A DNA stretch of 64,000 bases from Flavobacterium subsaxonicum WB 4.1-42 = DSM 21790 (GCF_000422725.1 NZ_AUGP01000017.1:372001-436000), one strand, 5' to 3'. Numbered from the stretch's first letter, positions 37,306 to 48,044 are shown. Notes: generated by a model from the letters alone, not told the origin. Numbers and translations are program-made.

Positions 37306-38457
37306 TTAAATTATGTTTTTTCTTTGAGCTTTCCATAATCTTTCAGGGTACTCGTTATTACAGGCGCTTAGGTAATCATTGTATCCACATGGTAATAACG
37401 TATTCTTTTTTACTTTATTATCATTACCAGCGGCTGCAGAAACCTCTATCCACCACCTGTCTGTCCTGTCGCTCTTGTAAAATACAAGTTCTTCGTCTTC
37501 GGTAGCCACTATATATTTAGTATAATGCTCCCTGCTGCCAAAAGGATATTCGTTAGAACGATAATGTACACCTTCTATAAAATACCACAGTATTTGCGCT
37601 ATCAGGACCGATTCCTGACGCGTATCGTCGTGGTTAAAAATCCCGAAGGAACTCACTTTATCACTAATACCTGCGTAGCGTGCTAATGTACAAATTTCTT
37701 TGCCATCAAAACCATTTGGCATAAATTTAACAATATTTCCCGAATCGCTTGATTTTATGGCACTCATATCAACACAAACAAGGTCGGCGTCCCTAAAAAC
37801 AGGTTCAGCAATTGTTGTATCATTGCAAACTTCGCCCAATCTGTAAGCATCGAAGTACAATTTTTCGATCAGGTCGATCTCTTCCTGCGAATTAAAGTAC
37901 GTTTGGTAACCAATGTTACTGTAGTTAAAAAGGTTGTGAGGCTCCTCTACTATCATGCGGGTAAGGTACGACCGTGCCGACATAGCATCATCTTCCTTCC
38001 CAAAATCGAACCTGTTGTCTATGGCTACAAAATTAACCATCTGCTCCAGCTTATCATAAGCCCTGTACACCGCATAAGCAAGATCCTGAGAACCGCCAAG
38101 CACAATGGGTATAACCCTGGCCTTTACAAGGTCTGCCACCACGCTTTTAACAGCATAATAGGTATCCTGCTGGGTTTCGCCCGGGGCAATATCTCCAAGG
38201 TCTACAATATGCCTTACCCAGTTGCCCGGAAAAAGGCTGTAAAATTCTTTCCTTATATAATTAAGGTGTACGTGGTCTTTAGTATCGTTCTGGCCCCTGT
38301 TGTCCAGAACACCAATTATCGCAATAGACACATCTTCCAGATCAGGAAAATTTTCTGCGGTATGAAATACAGCCTTTTTGCCTAATGCCTGTGCCGACAG
38401 GCCATCAATAAAATCTAATATAGCCGTATCTACCGGCTGTAAAAAATCAAAAGCCAT
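37306..38457 (-). CDS. Arginase-fold protein with degenerate metal-site motifs
   Basis: 383 residues. The fold is that of the ureohydrolase (arginase/formimidoylglutamase) superfamily, as shown by VIPIVLGGSQDLAYAVYRAY, NFVAIDNRFDF and ADLVCVDMSAIKSSDSG. The Mn ligands of active enzymes are replaced: GGxH is GGSQ (121-124), DAHxD is DNRFD (147-151), and the third motif, DxDxxDP, is DMSAIKSSDS. It is therefore probably not a Mn hydrolase, whatever name databases give it. It starts 6 bp after topA and precedes gldK. Confidence 0.8.
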   Translation of the reverse strand: MAFDFLQPVDTAILDFIDGLSAQALGKKAVFHTAENFPDLEDVSIAIIGVLDNRGQNDTKDHVHLNYIRKEFYSLFPGNWVRHIVDLGDIAPGETQQDTYYAVKSVVADLVKARVIPIVLGGSQDLAYAVYRAYDKLEQMVNFVAIDNRFDFGKEDDAMSARSYLTRMIVEEPHNLFNYSNIGYQTYFNSQEEIDLIEKLYFDAYRLGEVCNDTTIAEPVFRDADLVCVDMSAIKSSDSGNIVKFMPNGFDGKEICTLARYAGISDKVSSFGIFNHDDTRQESVLIAQILWYFIEGVHYRSNEYPFGSREHYTKYIVATEDEELVFYKSDRTDRWWIEVSAAAGNDNKVKKNTLLPCGYNDYLSACNNEYPERLWKAQRKNII

Positions 38458-38463
38458 ATCTAA

Positions 38464-40971
38464 TTATTTCTTTTTAACAGTAGTTTTTTTAGCCGCCGCC
38501 TTTTTAGGGGCTGCTGCTTTTTTAGCCGGTGTTTTTTCTGCAACCATAACCTTAACCTGGTCTAAGGTAAGCTTAGAAGCATCAACATCCTTGTTTAGCT
38601 CGATCTTTAATTTACCCTTAAGGATAACCGACCTGCCCCAACGTGCTTTTTCTACCTTAATACCTTCGTCTTCCCAATTATGGATAACCTTATCTACTTC
38701 TTTCTGAAGCTTGTCTTCTATCAGTTCTACAAGATCTGACTGCGAAAGCTTATCAAAATTGTATTTTTTACTAACATTGATAAACATGCCGTTCCATTTA
38801 ATAAATGGGCCAAAACGCCCCACCCCTTTTTGTATCGGCTCGTTTTTATAGGTGCCAATAGGTGCGTCGGCCTGTTGTTTTTCATTAATCAGCTCTTGTG
38901 CCCTCTCTAAAGTAACATCAAGCGGGTCTTCGCCTTTTGGTAACGATATAAACATTTTACCAAAACGAACATACGGGCCAAAACGGCCGTTGTTAACCTC
39001 TACCTCTTCGCCATTGTATTCGCCAAGGTTTTTAGGAAGCATAAACAACCCTAAAGCCTCTTCTAAACTAATGGTGCCAATATTTTGTTCCGGCAACAGG
39101 CTTGCAAATTGCTTAACCTCGTCGTCCGGCTCGCCTATTTGTGCCATTGGGCCAAATTTACCCAAACGTACACTTACCGGCTTGCCCGTTTTAGGATCGG
39201 TACCCAATATCCTTTCGCCCGATTCCCTCTCGGCATTTTTTTCTACGTCTACCACATTTGGGTGAAAATGATCGTAGAAATTAGACATCATCTTGGTCCA
39301 GTCTTCGTTACCGGATGCTATCTCATCAAAATCCTGTTCTACCTTAGCGGTAAAGTTATAATCAAGAATTGTATCAAAATGGTTAACAAGAAAATCGTTT
39401 ACAATGGTGCCAATATCTGTTGGCACCAGCTTGCCTTTATCAGACCCAACGTTCTCGTTTAATTCCTGTTCGGCAATAGTACTGCTTTTTAACGTTAATT
39501 GCGAGAATTTTCTTTGCTGACCTTCAAAATTTCCTTTTTCAACATAATTTCTGCTAATAATTGTAGAAATTGTTGGTGCATAGGTAGACGGACGGCCTAT
39601 TCCAAGCTCTTCCAGTTTTTTTACCAACGATGCCTCGGTGTATCGAGCCGATGGCCTGGTGAAACGTTCTGTAGCTGTTATGTAATTATTAACAAGTCTT
39701 TCGCTTACTTTAAGTGCCGGCAACATACCTTCCTGTTCTTCATCGTCGTCGTCATGGCCTTCAAGATATACCTTTAAGAAACCTTCGAACATTAACACCT
39801 CGCCCGATGCTGTAAAGATTTCTTTATGGTTGTTGGCCTCAATTTTTACATTGGTACGTTCCAGTTCGGCATCGCTCATTTGAGATGCCAGTGTACGTTT
39901 CCAGATCAGGTCGTACAGCCTTGCCTGGTCGCGGTCTATATTTACAGTGTGCTGAGACATATCAGTTGGCCTGATGGCCTCGTGAGCCTCCTGGGCACCT
40001 TTACTTTTTGTATTGTAAGTGCGACGCTTGCTGAATTCTTTACCGTAAGAACGGATAATTTCAGCCTCGGCGGCAGCCATAGCATCGTTAGAAAGGTTAA
40101 CGCTGTCGGTTCTCATATAAGTAATAAGTCCGGCCTCATACAGCCTTTGTGCAAGCATCATTGTAACACCAACCGGCAAATACAACTTACGGGCAGCCTC
40201 CTGCTGTAGTGTAGATGTGGTAAACGGTGCCGCCGGAGATTTCTTGGCAGGCTTAGTTTCAAGGTCGGCCACTTTATACTGCGAGCCTATGTTTTTATTT
40301 AAAAAATCGTGTGCCTCTTGTTTTGTAGCAAAATTTTTAGGCAGCTTGGCTTTAAACGTTTTACCGGCCTCGTTAGTAAACTCGGCAGTAATGCTGTAGG
40401 TAGCTTCGGCTTTAAAGTTGGTAATATCGCGTTCGCGCTCTACAATTAATCGAACTGAAACAGATTGTACCCTTCCGGCAGATAAACCGCTGCGTACTTT
40501 TTTCCAAAGCACGGGCGAAAGTTCGTAGCCAACCAGCCTGTCTAACACCCTACGGGCCTGCTGTGCATTTACCAGGTCGTAATTAATACTCCTTGGATTT
40601 TCTATTGCTTTTAAAATTGCCGTTTTAGTAATTTCATGAAAAACAATACGTTTTGTTTTGCTCTTATCAAGTTTTAATTCTTCCGCCAGGTGCCACGCAA
40701 TTGCCTCACCCTCGCGGTCTTCATCGCTTGCTAACCAAACGGTTTCGGCCGATTTAGAAAGATCCCTGAGCTTTTTAACCAAAGCCTTTTTATCAGGAGA
40801 AACTTCATACTTTGGTTTAAATCCGTTTAACACATCTACCCCTATTTCCTTAGACGGAAGGTCGGCAATGTGGCCGTAGCTGGACTCTACCTGGTAATCT
40901 TTCCCTAAAAATTTTTCTATGGTTTTTGCCTTAGCAGGCGACTCAACAATCACTAAATTCTTTGCCATCAT
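38464..40971 (-). CDS. topA: DNA topoisomerase I
   Basis: 835 residues from the ATG at 40971; a second ATG follows directly, and an upstream TTG overlaps the -7 box. The Toprim domain is N-terminal (KNLVIVESPAKAKTIEKFLG, DEDREGEAIAWHL). The catalytic Tyr lies in EAGLITYMRTDSVNLS (near residue 300). The C-terminus carries repeated topo C-terminal modules (RFGPYVRFG, RFGPFIKWNG) and a Lys/Ala-rich tail. It relaxes negative supercoils. The arginase-like gene follows closely. Confidence 0.97.
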   Translation of the reverse strand: MMAKNLVIVESPAKAKTIEKFLGKDYQVESSYGHIADLPSKEIGVDVLNGFKPKYEVSPDKKALVKKLRDLSKSAETVWLASDEDREGEAIAWHLAEELKLDKSKTKRIVFHEITKTAILKAIENPRSINYDLVNAQQARRVLDRLVGYELSPVLWKKVRSGLSAGRVQSVSVRLIVERERDITNFKAEATYSITAEFTNEAGKTFKAKLPKNFATKQEAHDFLNKNIGSQYKVADLETKPAKKSPAAPFTTSTLQQEAARKLYLPVGVTMMLAQRLYEAGLITYMRTDSVNLSNDAMAAAEAEIIRSYGKEFSKRRTYNTKSKGAQEAHEAIRPTDMSQHTVNIDRDQARLYDLIWKRTLASQMSDAELERTNVKIEANNHKEIFTASGEVLMFEGFLKVYLEGHDDDDEEQEGMLPALKVSERLVNNYITATERFTRPSARYTEASLVKKLEELGIGRPSTYAPTISTIISRNYVEKGNFEGQQRKFSQLTLKSSTIAEQELNENVGSDKGKLVPTDIGTIVNDFLVNHFDTILDYNFTAKVEQDFDEIASGNEDWTKMMSNFYDHFHPNVVDVEKNAERESGERILGTDPKTGKPVSVRLGKFGPMAQIGEPDDEVKQFASLLPEQNIGTISLEEALGLFMLPKNLGEYNGEEVEVNNGRFGPYVRFGKMFISLPKGEDPLDVTLERAQELINEKQQADAPIGTYKNEPIQKGVGRFGPFIKWNGMFINVSKKYNFDKLSQSDLVELIEDKLQKEVDKVIHNWEDEGIKVEKARWGRSVILKGKLKIELNKDVDASKLTLDQVKVMVAEKTPAKKAAAPKKAAAKKTTVKKK

Positions 40972-40985
40972 ACATTTCTTTGGTC

Positions 40986-40994
40986 GCAAAAGTA
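40986..40994 (-). promoter_or_regulatory. -7 box of topA
   Basis: TACTTTTGC on the minus strand, 15 bp before the topA ATG, giving a very short leader. No -33 TTG at the expected spacing. Confidence 0.45.
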
Positions 40995-41071
40995 TATGTT
41001 TTTTTTAAATATTGATTTTACATTTAACCAATTTGTGCACATTTTGTCAAAGTTTAACCATTTGGGGCGCA

Positions 41072-41094
41072 TTATATATATACTATATATATAG
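41072..41094. repeat. AT alternating tract in the topA-miaB intergenic region
   Basis: Alternating TA steps interrupted by a single C (tatatatatactatatatat), including the 12-bp palindrome ctatatatatag (41083-41094). It could melt or extrude easily, and lies between two divergent promoters. Confidence 0.5.
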
Positions 41095-41134
41095 GAGTAG
41101 GGCAAAAATTTTAGCGTAAACATCGGCTGTCAAC

Positions 41135-41167
41135 TTGTCAGAGTATCGAATTTATAATTATCTTTGC
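41135..41167 (+). promoter_or_regulatory. Promoter of miaB
   Basis: TTG at 41135-41137, a 21-bp spacer, then a perfect TAnnTTTGC at 41159-41167, about 30 bp before the miaB ATG. Confidence 0.7.
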
Positions 41168-41198
41168 CCATTCAAAAAAGCATGTGCAGTAGTGTATT

Positions 41199-42644
41199 AT
41201 GGAAAAGATAATTGATGAAAAACTACAAGGCCAAAACCTTGTATTGGAACAAAAGGCAGGCAACACCAAAAAATTATTTATAGAGAGTTATGGCTGTGCC
41301 ATGAATTTTTCTGATAGCGAAGTGGTGGCCTCTATACTTGCTAACGAGGGGTATAACACTACACAAATTTTAGAAGAAGCCGATTTGGTACTGGTAAACA
41401 CCTGCTCTATTAGAGATAAGGCAGAGCAAACCGTGCGCAAAAGGCTCGAAAAATATAATGCCGTTAAAAGGATTAATCCCGGAATGAAGGTGGGCGTTTT
41501 AGGCTGTATGGCCGAACGCTTAAAAAGCCAGTTTTTAGAAGAAGAAAAAATTGTAGATATGGTTATAGGCCCCGATGCCTATAAAGACCTGCCCAACCTT
41601 TTAAAAGAGGTAGAAGAAGGCCGCGACGCCATAAACGTAATTTTATCTAAAGATGAAACCTATGGCGATATTGCCCCTGTACGCCTTAACAGCAACGGGG
41701 TTACCGCGTTTGTATCTATAACCCGTGGGTGCGATAATATGTGCACTTTTTGCGTAGTGCCTTTTACCCGTGGCCGCGAGCGCAGCCGTGAGCCTCATAG
41801 TATTATGGACGAAATTGCCAACCTGTGGAGCCGTGGATATAAAGAGGTTACCCTGCTGGGCCAAAACGTAGACAGCTACCTTTGGTACGGCGGCGGACTC
41901 AAAAAGGACTACGTTAAAGCATCTGAAATGCAAAAGGCTACCGCGGTAGATTTTGCACAGTTACTTGCTATGGCTGCCGAAGCCTTCCCTAAAATGCGCA
42001 TTCGCTTTAGCACCTCGAACCCGCAGGATATGCACGAGAGTGTACTGCATGTTATTGCCCGTTATAAAAATGTGTGCGATTACATTCACCTGCCTGTGCA
42101 AAGCGGCAGTACCCGTATATTGAATGAAATGAACCGCCAGCATACCCGCGAAGAGTATATTGCGCTTATAGATAAAATCAAGGCCATTATTCCCAATTGC
42201 TCTATCTCTCAGGATATGATTATTGGTTTTCCTACCGAAACGGAAGAAGACCATAAAGACACCCTTAGCCTTATGGAGCATGTTAAGTTCGATTTTGGCT
42301 ATATGTATGCCTATTCTGAAAGGCCCGGAACACTTGCCGCCCGTAAAATGGAAGACGATGTGCCCGAGGAGACTAAAAAACGCCGCCTGCAGGAAGTGGT
42401 AGACATGCAGCAAAAATTAAGCTGGGAAAGAACCGGGCGCTTTAAAGGCCAGGTTGTAGAGGTATTGATAGAGAAAGATTCTAAAAAATCTAACCTGGAC
42501 TGGTCAGGCCGTAGTGCGCATAACACAATGGTGGTTTTCCCGAAGGGAGATTACAAAGCCGGCGATTTTGTAAACGTACTTATAACCGATTTTACATCGG
42601 CTACATTGATAGGAGAAGCAATAGGATATTCTGACATGAATTAA
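41199..42644 (+). CDS. miaB: tRNA-2-methylthio-N6-dimethylallyladenosine synthase MiaB
   Basis: 481 residues. A radical-SAM methylthiotransferase that adds the methylthio group to i6A37 in tRNA. The UPF0004 domain has its three cluster cysteines (ESYGCAMNFSDSE, NTCSIRDKAE, GVLGCMAERL). The radical SAM motif is RGCDNMCTFCVVPF (CxxxCxxC). The C-terminal TRAM domain ends the protein. MiaB identity is supported by IRDKAEQTVRKRL and the overall length. The sigma-54-type activator gene follows 60 bp on. Confidence 0.96.
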   Translation: MEKIIDEKLQGQNLVLEQKAGNTKKLFIESYGCAMNFSDSEVVASILANEGYNTTQILEEADLVLVNTCSIRDKAEQTVRKRLEKYNAVKRINPGMKVGVLGCMAERLKSQFLEEEKIVDMVIGPDAYKDLPNLLKEVEEGRDAINVILSKDETYGDIAPVRLNSNGVTAFVSITRGCDNMCTFCVVPFTRGRERSREPHSIMDEIANLWSRGYKEVTLLGQNVDSYLWYGGGLKKDYVKASEMQKATAVDFAQLLAMAAEAFPKMRIRFSTSNPQDMHESVLHVIARYKNVCDYIHLPVQSGSTRILNEMNRQHTREEYIALIDKIKAIIPNCSISQDMIIGFPTETEEDHKDTLSLMEHVKFDFGYMYAYSERPGTLAARKMEDDVPEETKKRRLQEVVDMQQKLSWERTGRFKGQVVEVLIEKDSKKSNLDWSGRSAHNTMVVFPKGDYKAGDFVNVLITDFTSATLIGEAIGYSDMN

Positions 42645-42650
42645 GGAGGT

Positions 42651-42692
42651 TTAGCCACGAATTACACAGATAATACCATGAATATTTCATGG
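42651..42692. repeat. Intergenic word element between miaB and the activator gene
   Basis: The words GCCACGAATTACACAGAT and a perfect 7-bp hairpin (CCATGAA at 42676-42682 with TTCATGG at 42686-42692). The wording is reminiscent of intergenic repeats in related genomes as I recall them; only this copy is seen here. Confidence 0.4.
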
Positions 42693-42704
42693 AAACAATA
42701 ATAT

Positions 42705-43985
42705 ATGGAAAGCGTACAAGCCATAAAGCAGCGGTTTGAGATTATTGGTAACGACCAAAAACTTAACCGCGCCGTAGAAAAAGCCATACAGGTTGCCCCT
42801 ACCGATATTTCGGTACTTGTTACCGGAGAAAGCGGTGTAGGTAAAGAGAGCATCCCGAAAATAATACACGCCCTTTCGCACAGAAAGCATGGCAAGTATA
42901 TTGCCGTTAACTGTGGCGCAATACCAGAGGGCACTATTGATAGTGAACTTTTCGGCCACGAAAAAGGCGCTTTTACCGGTGCCACCAATACCCGCGAAGG
43001 CTACTTTGAAGTTGCCGATGGCGGTACCATTTTTTTAGATGAAGTAGGCGAACTACCCCTTACCACCCAGGTAAGGCTGCTGCGCGTGCTCGAAAATGGC
43101 GAGTTTATTAAGGTAGGATCGTCTCAGGTACAAAAAACCAATGTGCGTATTGTAGCAGCTACAAACGTTAATATGTTCGACGCCATAGAAAAAGGCAAGT
43201 TTAGAGAAGACCTTTACTACCGCCTTAGCACAGTAGAGATCATGCTTCCGCCATTGCGCGAGCGTAAAGAAGACATTCATTTACTATTCCGCAAATTCTC
43301 GTCAGATTTTGCCCATAAATACAAAATGCCCCCTATAAAACTGGATGATGATGCAGTTGTTTTACTGCAAAAATATCGTTGGGGTGGCAACATAAGGCAA
43401 CTGCGCAATGTGGCCGAGCAAATTTCTGTTTTAGAGGCTAACCGCAATATTACACTGGCATCGTTAACGGGTTATCTCCCGCAGGAAGGCAGCAACCTGC
43501 CTGCCGTTGTGCGCGATAAAAAGCCCGAAAGCGATTTTAGCAACGAGCGCGAAATACTTTACAAAGTGCTTTTTGATATGCGCGGCGACCTTAACGACCT
43601 TAAAAAGCTTACCATGGAGCTTATGCAAAACGGCAACAGCTCTAAAGTACAGGAAACCAACAAGGGCCTTATACAGCGCATTTATGGCCAGGAAGAAAAC
43701 CACCGCGAGTTTGAAGAGCTGCCCCGTAATACCGAGATGTATGCCCCGCAAAAAGTTAATCGCCCTGAGCCTGTTGTAGAGCATGATGACGATGATGATG
43801 ACGATGACCATTACCTTTTTGCCGAAGCCGTTGAGGAAGAAGAAACCTTAAGGCTGGACGAAAAAGAAATTGAGCTGATAAAAAAAGCCCTGGAACGTAA
43901 CAAAGGCAAGCGCAAGGCTGCTGCCGATGAACTTGGAATATCTGAAAGGACGTTGTACCGAAAAATAAAACAATATGACTTATAA
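42705..43985 (+). CDS. Sigma-54-dependent transcriptional activator (AAA+ / Fis-type HTH)
   Basis: 426 residues. The AAA+ domain starts almost at the N-terminus, with no receiver or sensor domain. It has Walker A GESGVGKES (41-49), the sigma-54-contacting GAFTGA loop (88-93), Walker B with IFLDEVGE, and VRIVAATN. A linker with an uninterrupted run of Asp residues (EHDDDDDDDDH, about 363-373) leads to a Fis-type HTH at the C-terminus (KRKAAADELGISERTLYRKI). The signal and target genes are unknown. Its end overlaps lptE by 11 bp, so it is coupled to an envelope gene. Confidence 0.9.
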   Translation: MESVQAIKQRFEIIGNDQKLNRAVEKAIQVAPTDISVLVTGESGVGKESIPKIIHALSHRKHGKYIAVNCGAIPEGTIDSELFGHEKGAFTGATNTREGYFEVADGGTIFLDEVGELPLTTQVRLLRVLENGEFIKVGSSQVQKTNVRIVAATNVNMFDAIEKGKFREDLYYRLSTVEIMLPPLRERKEDIHLLFRKFSSDFAHKYKMPPIKLDDDAVVLLQKYRWGGNIRQLRNVAEQISVLEANRNITLASLTGYLPQEGSNLPAVVRDKKPESDFSNEREILYKVLFDMRGDLNDLKKLTMELMQNGNSSKVQETNKGLIQRIYGQEENHREFEELPRNTEMYAPQKVNRPEPVVEHDDDDDDDDHYLFAEAVEEEETLRLDEKEIELIKKALERNKGKRKAAADELGISERTLYRKIKQYDL

Positions 43986-44496
43986 GTCTTTTATAAAACC
44001 TTTTAAGCTGTTATTTGTAACGGCACTGCTTTTTACTCTTAGTGGCTGTAGCGTTTACAACTTTACCGGAACCGGAAAAATTGATGCAGAAACTTTTCAG
44101 GTAAATTATTTTCAGAATAATGCCGAACTTATTGAGCCGGGTATTGAGCGTACTTTTACCCTTAGGCTGCGCGACCTGATACAAAACCAGACCAACCTGA
44201 GCATTACCGATACCGGTGCCGATTTAATTTACGAAGGCGAAATTACCCAGTACAGGGTTAGCCCTATGACGGCAACCGCCGACCAAAGGGCCGCGCAAAA
44301 CAGATTAAGCATTAGCGTTAATGTACGTTTTACCGACAGAAAGCATGAGGACAATGATTTTGAAAAGTCTTTTTCTTTCTATTATGATTTTAGTGGCGAT
44401 TCGTTGCCATCCGGGTCGGTTTTAACAGCTGCATTAGAAGAAATTTTTGAAAGGATAACACAGGATATATTTAACGCCTCGCTGGCTAAATGGTAA
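43975..44496 (+). CDS. lptE: LPS-assembly lipoprotein LptE
   Basis: 173 residues. Lipobox TLSGCSVYNF with the lipidated Cys at 25. The mature protein has the pattern of Bacteroidota LptE: IEPGIERTFTLRLRDLIQNQTNLSI, GADLIYEGEITQYRVSPM and NRLSISVNVRFTD. LptE plugs the LptD barrel that inserts lipopolysaccharide into the outer membrane. lptD is not in the window. It overlaps the activator gene upstream. Confidence 0.85.
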   Translation: MTYKSFIKPFKLLFVTALLFTLSGCSVYNFTGTGKIDAETFQVNYFQNNAELIEPGIERTFTLRLRDLIQNQTNLSITDTGADLIYEGEITQYRVSPMTATADQRAAQNRLSISVNVRFTDRKHEDNDFEKSFSFYYDFSGDSLPSGSVLTAALEEIFERITQDIFNASLAKW

Positions 44497-44498
44497 TT

Positions 44499-44584
44499 TT
44501 GGTTATCGGTTGTTAGTTGTTGGTTGATGGAAACTTCCTCACACAGCTAAATCTAACAACCGACAACTAACAACCAACAACTAA
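44499..44584. repeat. GGTTGTTGG-type word array with hairpin (second copy)
   Basis: Arms 44508-44526 and 44557-44575 are 19-nt reverse complements with one mismatch, around a 30-nt loop. The right half (44559-44583) matches the element upstream of hutU with two mismatches over 25 nt; the left half (44499-44530) matches with five over 32. It fills the space between lptE and the next gene. Confidence 0.85.
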
Positions 44585-44586
44585 AT

Positions 44587-45426
44587 TTGACTACAAAAGA
44601 CTATACATACCTGCTAAACAAGCCCTATTCTTTAAACGAAAGGCAAACTACAGAGCTGGAAAGCATCTTAACGGAATTTCCATACCTGCAAAGTGCGCGC
44701 GCCATTTATTTAAAGGGGTTGTATAACAGCGATAGTTTTAGGTATAATACAGAGCTTAAAAAAACAGCCGCCTATACAACAGACAGGTCAGTACTTTTTG
44801 ATTTTATCATTACCGAAGAATTTAGGAGTATCGACAGGACTATTCTTGAAGAAAAAGAGAAAGCATTAAGCGATATTACGGTAAACAATAGCCAGGAAGT
44901 TATCCCTCCAATGGATAAATTAGAGCAATCTATAAAACTTTCTATAAAAGAAGCCGCTATTGAGGCTGAAGAATTATCGGTTAAAATTCCGGAACCGGTG
45001 ATAGAACCCTTTGCCCCTGAACCCCTTATTGGCAAGCCTTTAAAGTTTGATGAAGCAGAGACCCACTCGTTTGCAGAGTGGCTGCAGCTGTCTAAGCTAA
45101 CGCCCATCAAACGCGAAGAAACACCAAAACAACCTGAACCTGAAGCCCCTGCGGCTAAAAAATTTATACTTATAGATAAGTTTATAGAGGCCAACCCTAA
45201 AATTACGCCTACTAAAAACGACACCTCTATACAGGTAAACCTTGGCAAAACAATACCCGAGAGCGAAGGCTTTATGACCGAAACCCTGGCAAGGGTATAC
45301 CTGGAACAAAAAAAATATACAAAAGCAATACAAGCTTATGAAATTTTAATTTTGAAATATCCGGAAAAAAGTGTTTTCTTTGCAGACCGTATTTTAGATA
45401 TAAAGATTTTACAACAAAAACAATAA
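44587..45426 (+). CDS. Conserved protein of unknown function with C-terminal TPR-like helices
   Basis: 279 residues with a TTG start (44587), directly after the word array; no ATG lies nearby in frame. The N-terminal helical part (YTYLLNKPYSLNERQTTELESILTEFPYLQSARAIYLKGL) and the C-terminal LARVYLEQKKYTKAIQAYEILILKYPEKSVFFADRI (one TPR pair) are separated by a Pro/Glu-rich linker (about 120-200). No signal peptide. It lies between lptE and secG, 10 bp before secG, as in related genomes as far as I recall. Confidence 0.75.
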   Translation: MTTKDYTYLLNKPYSLNERQTTELESILTEFPYLQSARAIYLKGLYNSDSFRYNTELKKTAAYTTDRSVLFDFIITEEFRSIDRTILEEKEKALSDITVNNSQEVIPPMDKLEQSIKLSIKEAAIEAEELSVKIPEPVIEPFAPEPLIGKPLKFDEAETHSFAEWLQLSKLTPIKREETPKQPEPEAPAAKKFILIDKFIEANPKITPTKNDTSIQVNLGKTIPESEGFMTETLARVYLEQKKYTKAIQAYEILILKYPEKSVFFADRILDIKILQQKQ

Positions 45427-45436
45427 ATAAAGAACA

Positions 45437-45802
45437 ATGGAATTTTCAATCTTTTTAGTACTTATCACAATAGTAAGCTTTCTTTTAGTGGTAGTAATTA
45501 TGGTACAAAACCCTAAAGGTGGCGGTCTTTCATCTTCAATCGGCGGTCCTCAAATTATGGGTGGTGTACAAAAAACCACCGACTTTTTAGATAAAAGTAC
45601 CTGGACACTTGCTACACTATTAGTAGTACTTATCCTTTTATCAAGTTTAAGCTTCTCTACATCATTTTCTGGAGAAACTCCTATTACAGACGAAAGCGCT
45701 GTACCTGCTGCACCAGCTCCTGCTGTTAACGGCACTACTGCACCGGCTGCACAACCGCAAGGCACAACTGCCCCGGCCCCTGCAACCACGCCTGCACAGT
45801 AA
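45437..45802 (+). CDS. secG: Preprotein translocase subunit SecG
   Basis: 121 residues. Two hydrophobic helices (about 2-21 and 54-73) flank the conserved MVQNPKGGGLSSSIGG loop typical of SecG. A Pro/Ala/Thr-rich C-terminal tail follows (about 85-121). SecG is the accessory subunit of the SecYEG channel. A strong terminator follows. Confidence 0.92.
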   Translation: MEFSIFLVLITIVSFLLVVVIMVQNPKGGGLSSSIGGPQIMGGVQKTTDFLDKSTWTLATLLVVLILLSSLSFSTSFSGETPITDESAVPAAPAPAVNGTTAPAAQPQGTTAPAPATTPAQ

Positions 45803-45828
45803 TGTATACAAAAACAAAATAATATCTT

Positions 45829-45862
45829 AAAAATGCCAGCTTGTCAACGCTGGCATTTTTTA
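45829..45862 (+). terminator. Terminator after secG
   Basis: A 12-bp perfect stem (45829-45840 with 45849-45860), an 8-nt loop and a T-rich tail. Confidence 0.85.
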
Positions 45863-45874
45863 TATCTGTAAATT

Positions 45875-45913
45875 TGGCAGATTTCTAAAATGGCACAATT
45901 TCTGACAATCAGA
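45875..45913 (+). promoter_or_regulatory. Direct and inverted repeats upstream of groES
   Basis: TGGCAGATTTCT (45875-45886) and TGGCACAATTTCT (45891-45903) are near-copies 16 bp apart, and TCTGACAATCAGA (45901-45913) is a short inverted repeat. No CIRCE element is present. These are candidates for heat-shock control of groESL. Confidence 0.4.
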
Positions 45914-45957
45914 AAGCGTCACTTTAATAACAAACAACAAAATAATAAAAGGAAAAT

Positions 45958-46233
45958 ATGTCTTTAAACATTAAACCACTTTCAGACCGCGTTCTTGTTG
46001 AGCCGGTAGCCGCAGAAACACAAACTGCTTCAGGAATTTTTATTCCGGACACTGCTAAAGAAAAACCACAAAAAGGTATCGTGGTAGCCGTAGGTAACGG
46101 TACTAAAGACCATGACATGACCGTAAAAGTGGGCGATACTGTATTGTATGGCAAATATGCAGGTACCGAATTGAAATTTGAAGGTAAAGATTACCTTATC
46201 ATGAAGGAAGAAGAAATTTTTGCAATACTATAA
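45958..46233 (+). CDS. groES: Co-chaperonin GroES
   Basis: 91 residues, the full Cpn10 fold, with [13 protein letters not shown] at the start, the mobile loop [13 protein letters not shown] and [23 protein letters not shown] at the end. It forms the heptameric lid of GroEL. groEL follows 39 bp downstream in the usual groESL operon. Confidence 0.98.
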   Translation: MSLNIKPLSDRVLVEPVAAETQTASGIFIPDTAKEKPQKGIVVAVGNGTKDHDMTVKVGDTVLYGKYAGTELKFEGKDYLIMKEEEIFAIL

Positions 46234-46260
46234 TTAGTTTAATATTTAGAATTCATATAA

Positions 46261-47901
<1,641 letters not shown>

Positions 47902-47923
47902 TCAGTTTTTATACATTATACTT

Positions 47924-47952
47924 AAAGGAGCGATTTTTTCGCTCCTTTTTTT
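47924..47952 (+). terminator. Terminator of groESL
   Basis: A 10-bp perfect stem (47924-47933 with 47939-47948), a 5-nt loop and a T run. Confidence 0.85.
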
Positions 47953-48044
47953 ATTAAATGTGGTTTCCCGTAAGGAAAGTTGTAACAAAACGTATATATT
48001 TAGCGTCTAAATATTTGCACAAAAAACCCTATCTAAAACGCCAC

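Noticed and set aside
42645..42652. AGGAGG directly after the miaB stop as a Shine-Dalgarno site
   Set aside because: It lies about 57 bp before the next ATG, too far to act on it, and this phylum does not rely on such sites.
45891..45906. Possible sigma-54 promoter upstream of groES (TGGCACAATTTCTGAC)
   Set aside because: The GC element at -12 is missing at the required spacing, so only the TGGCAC half fits.
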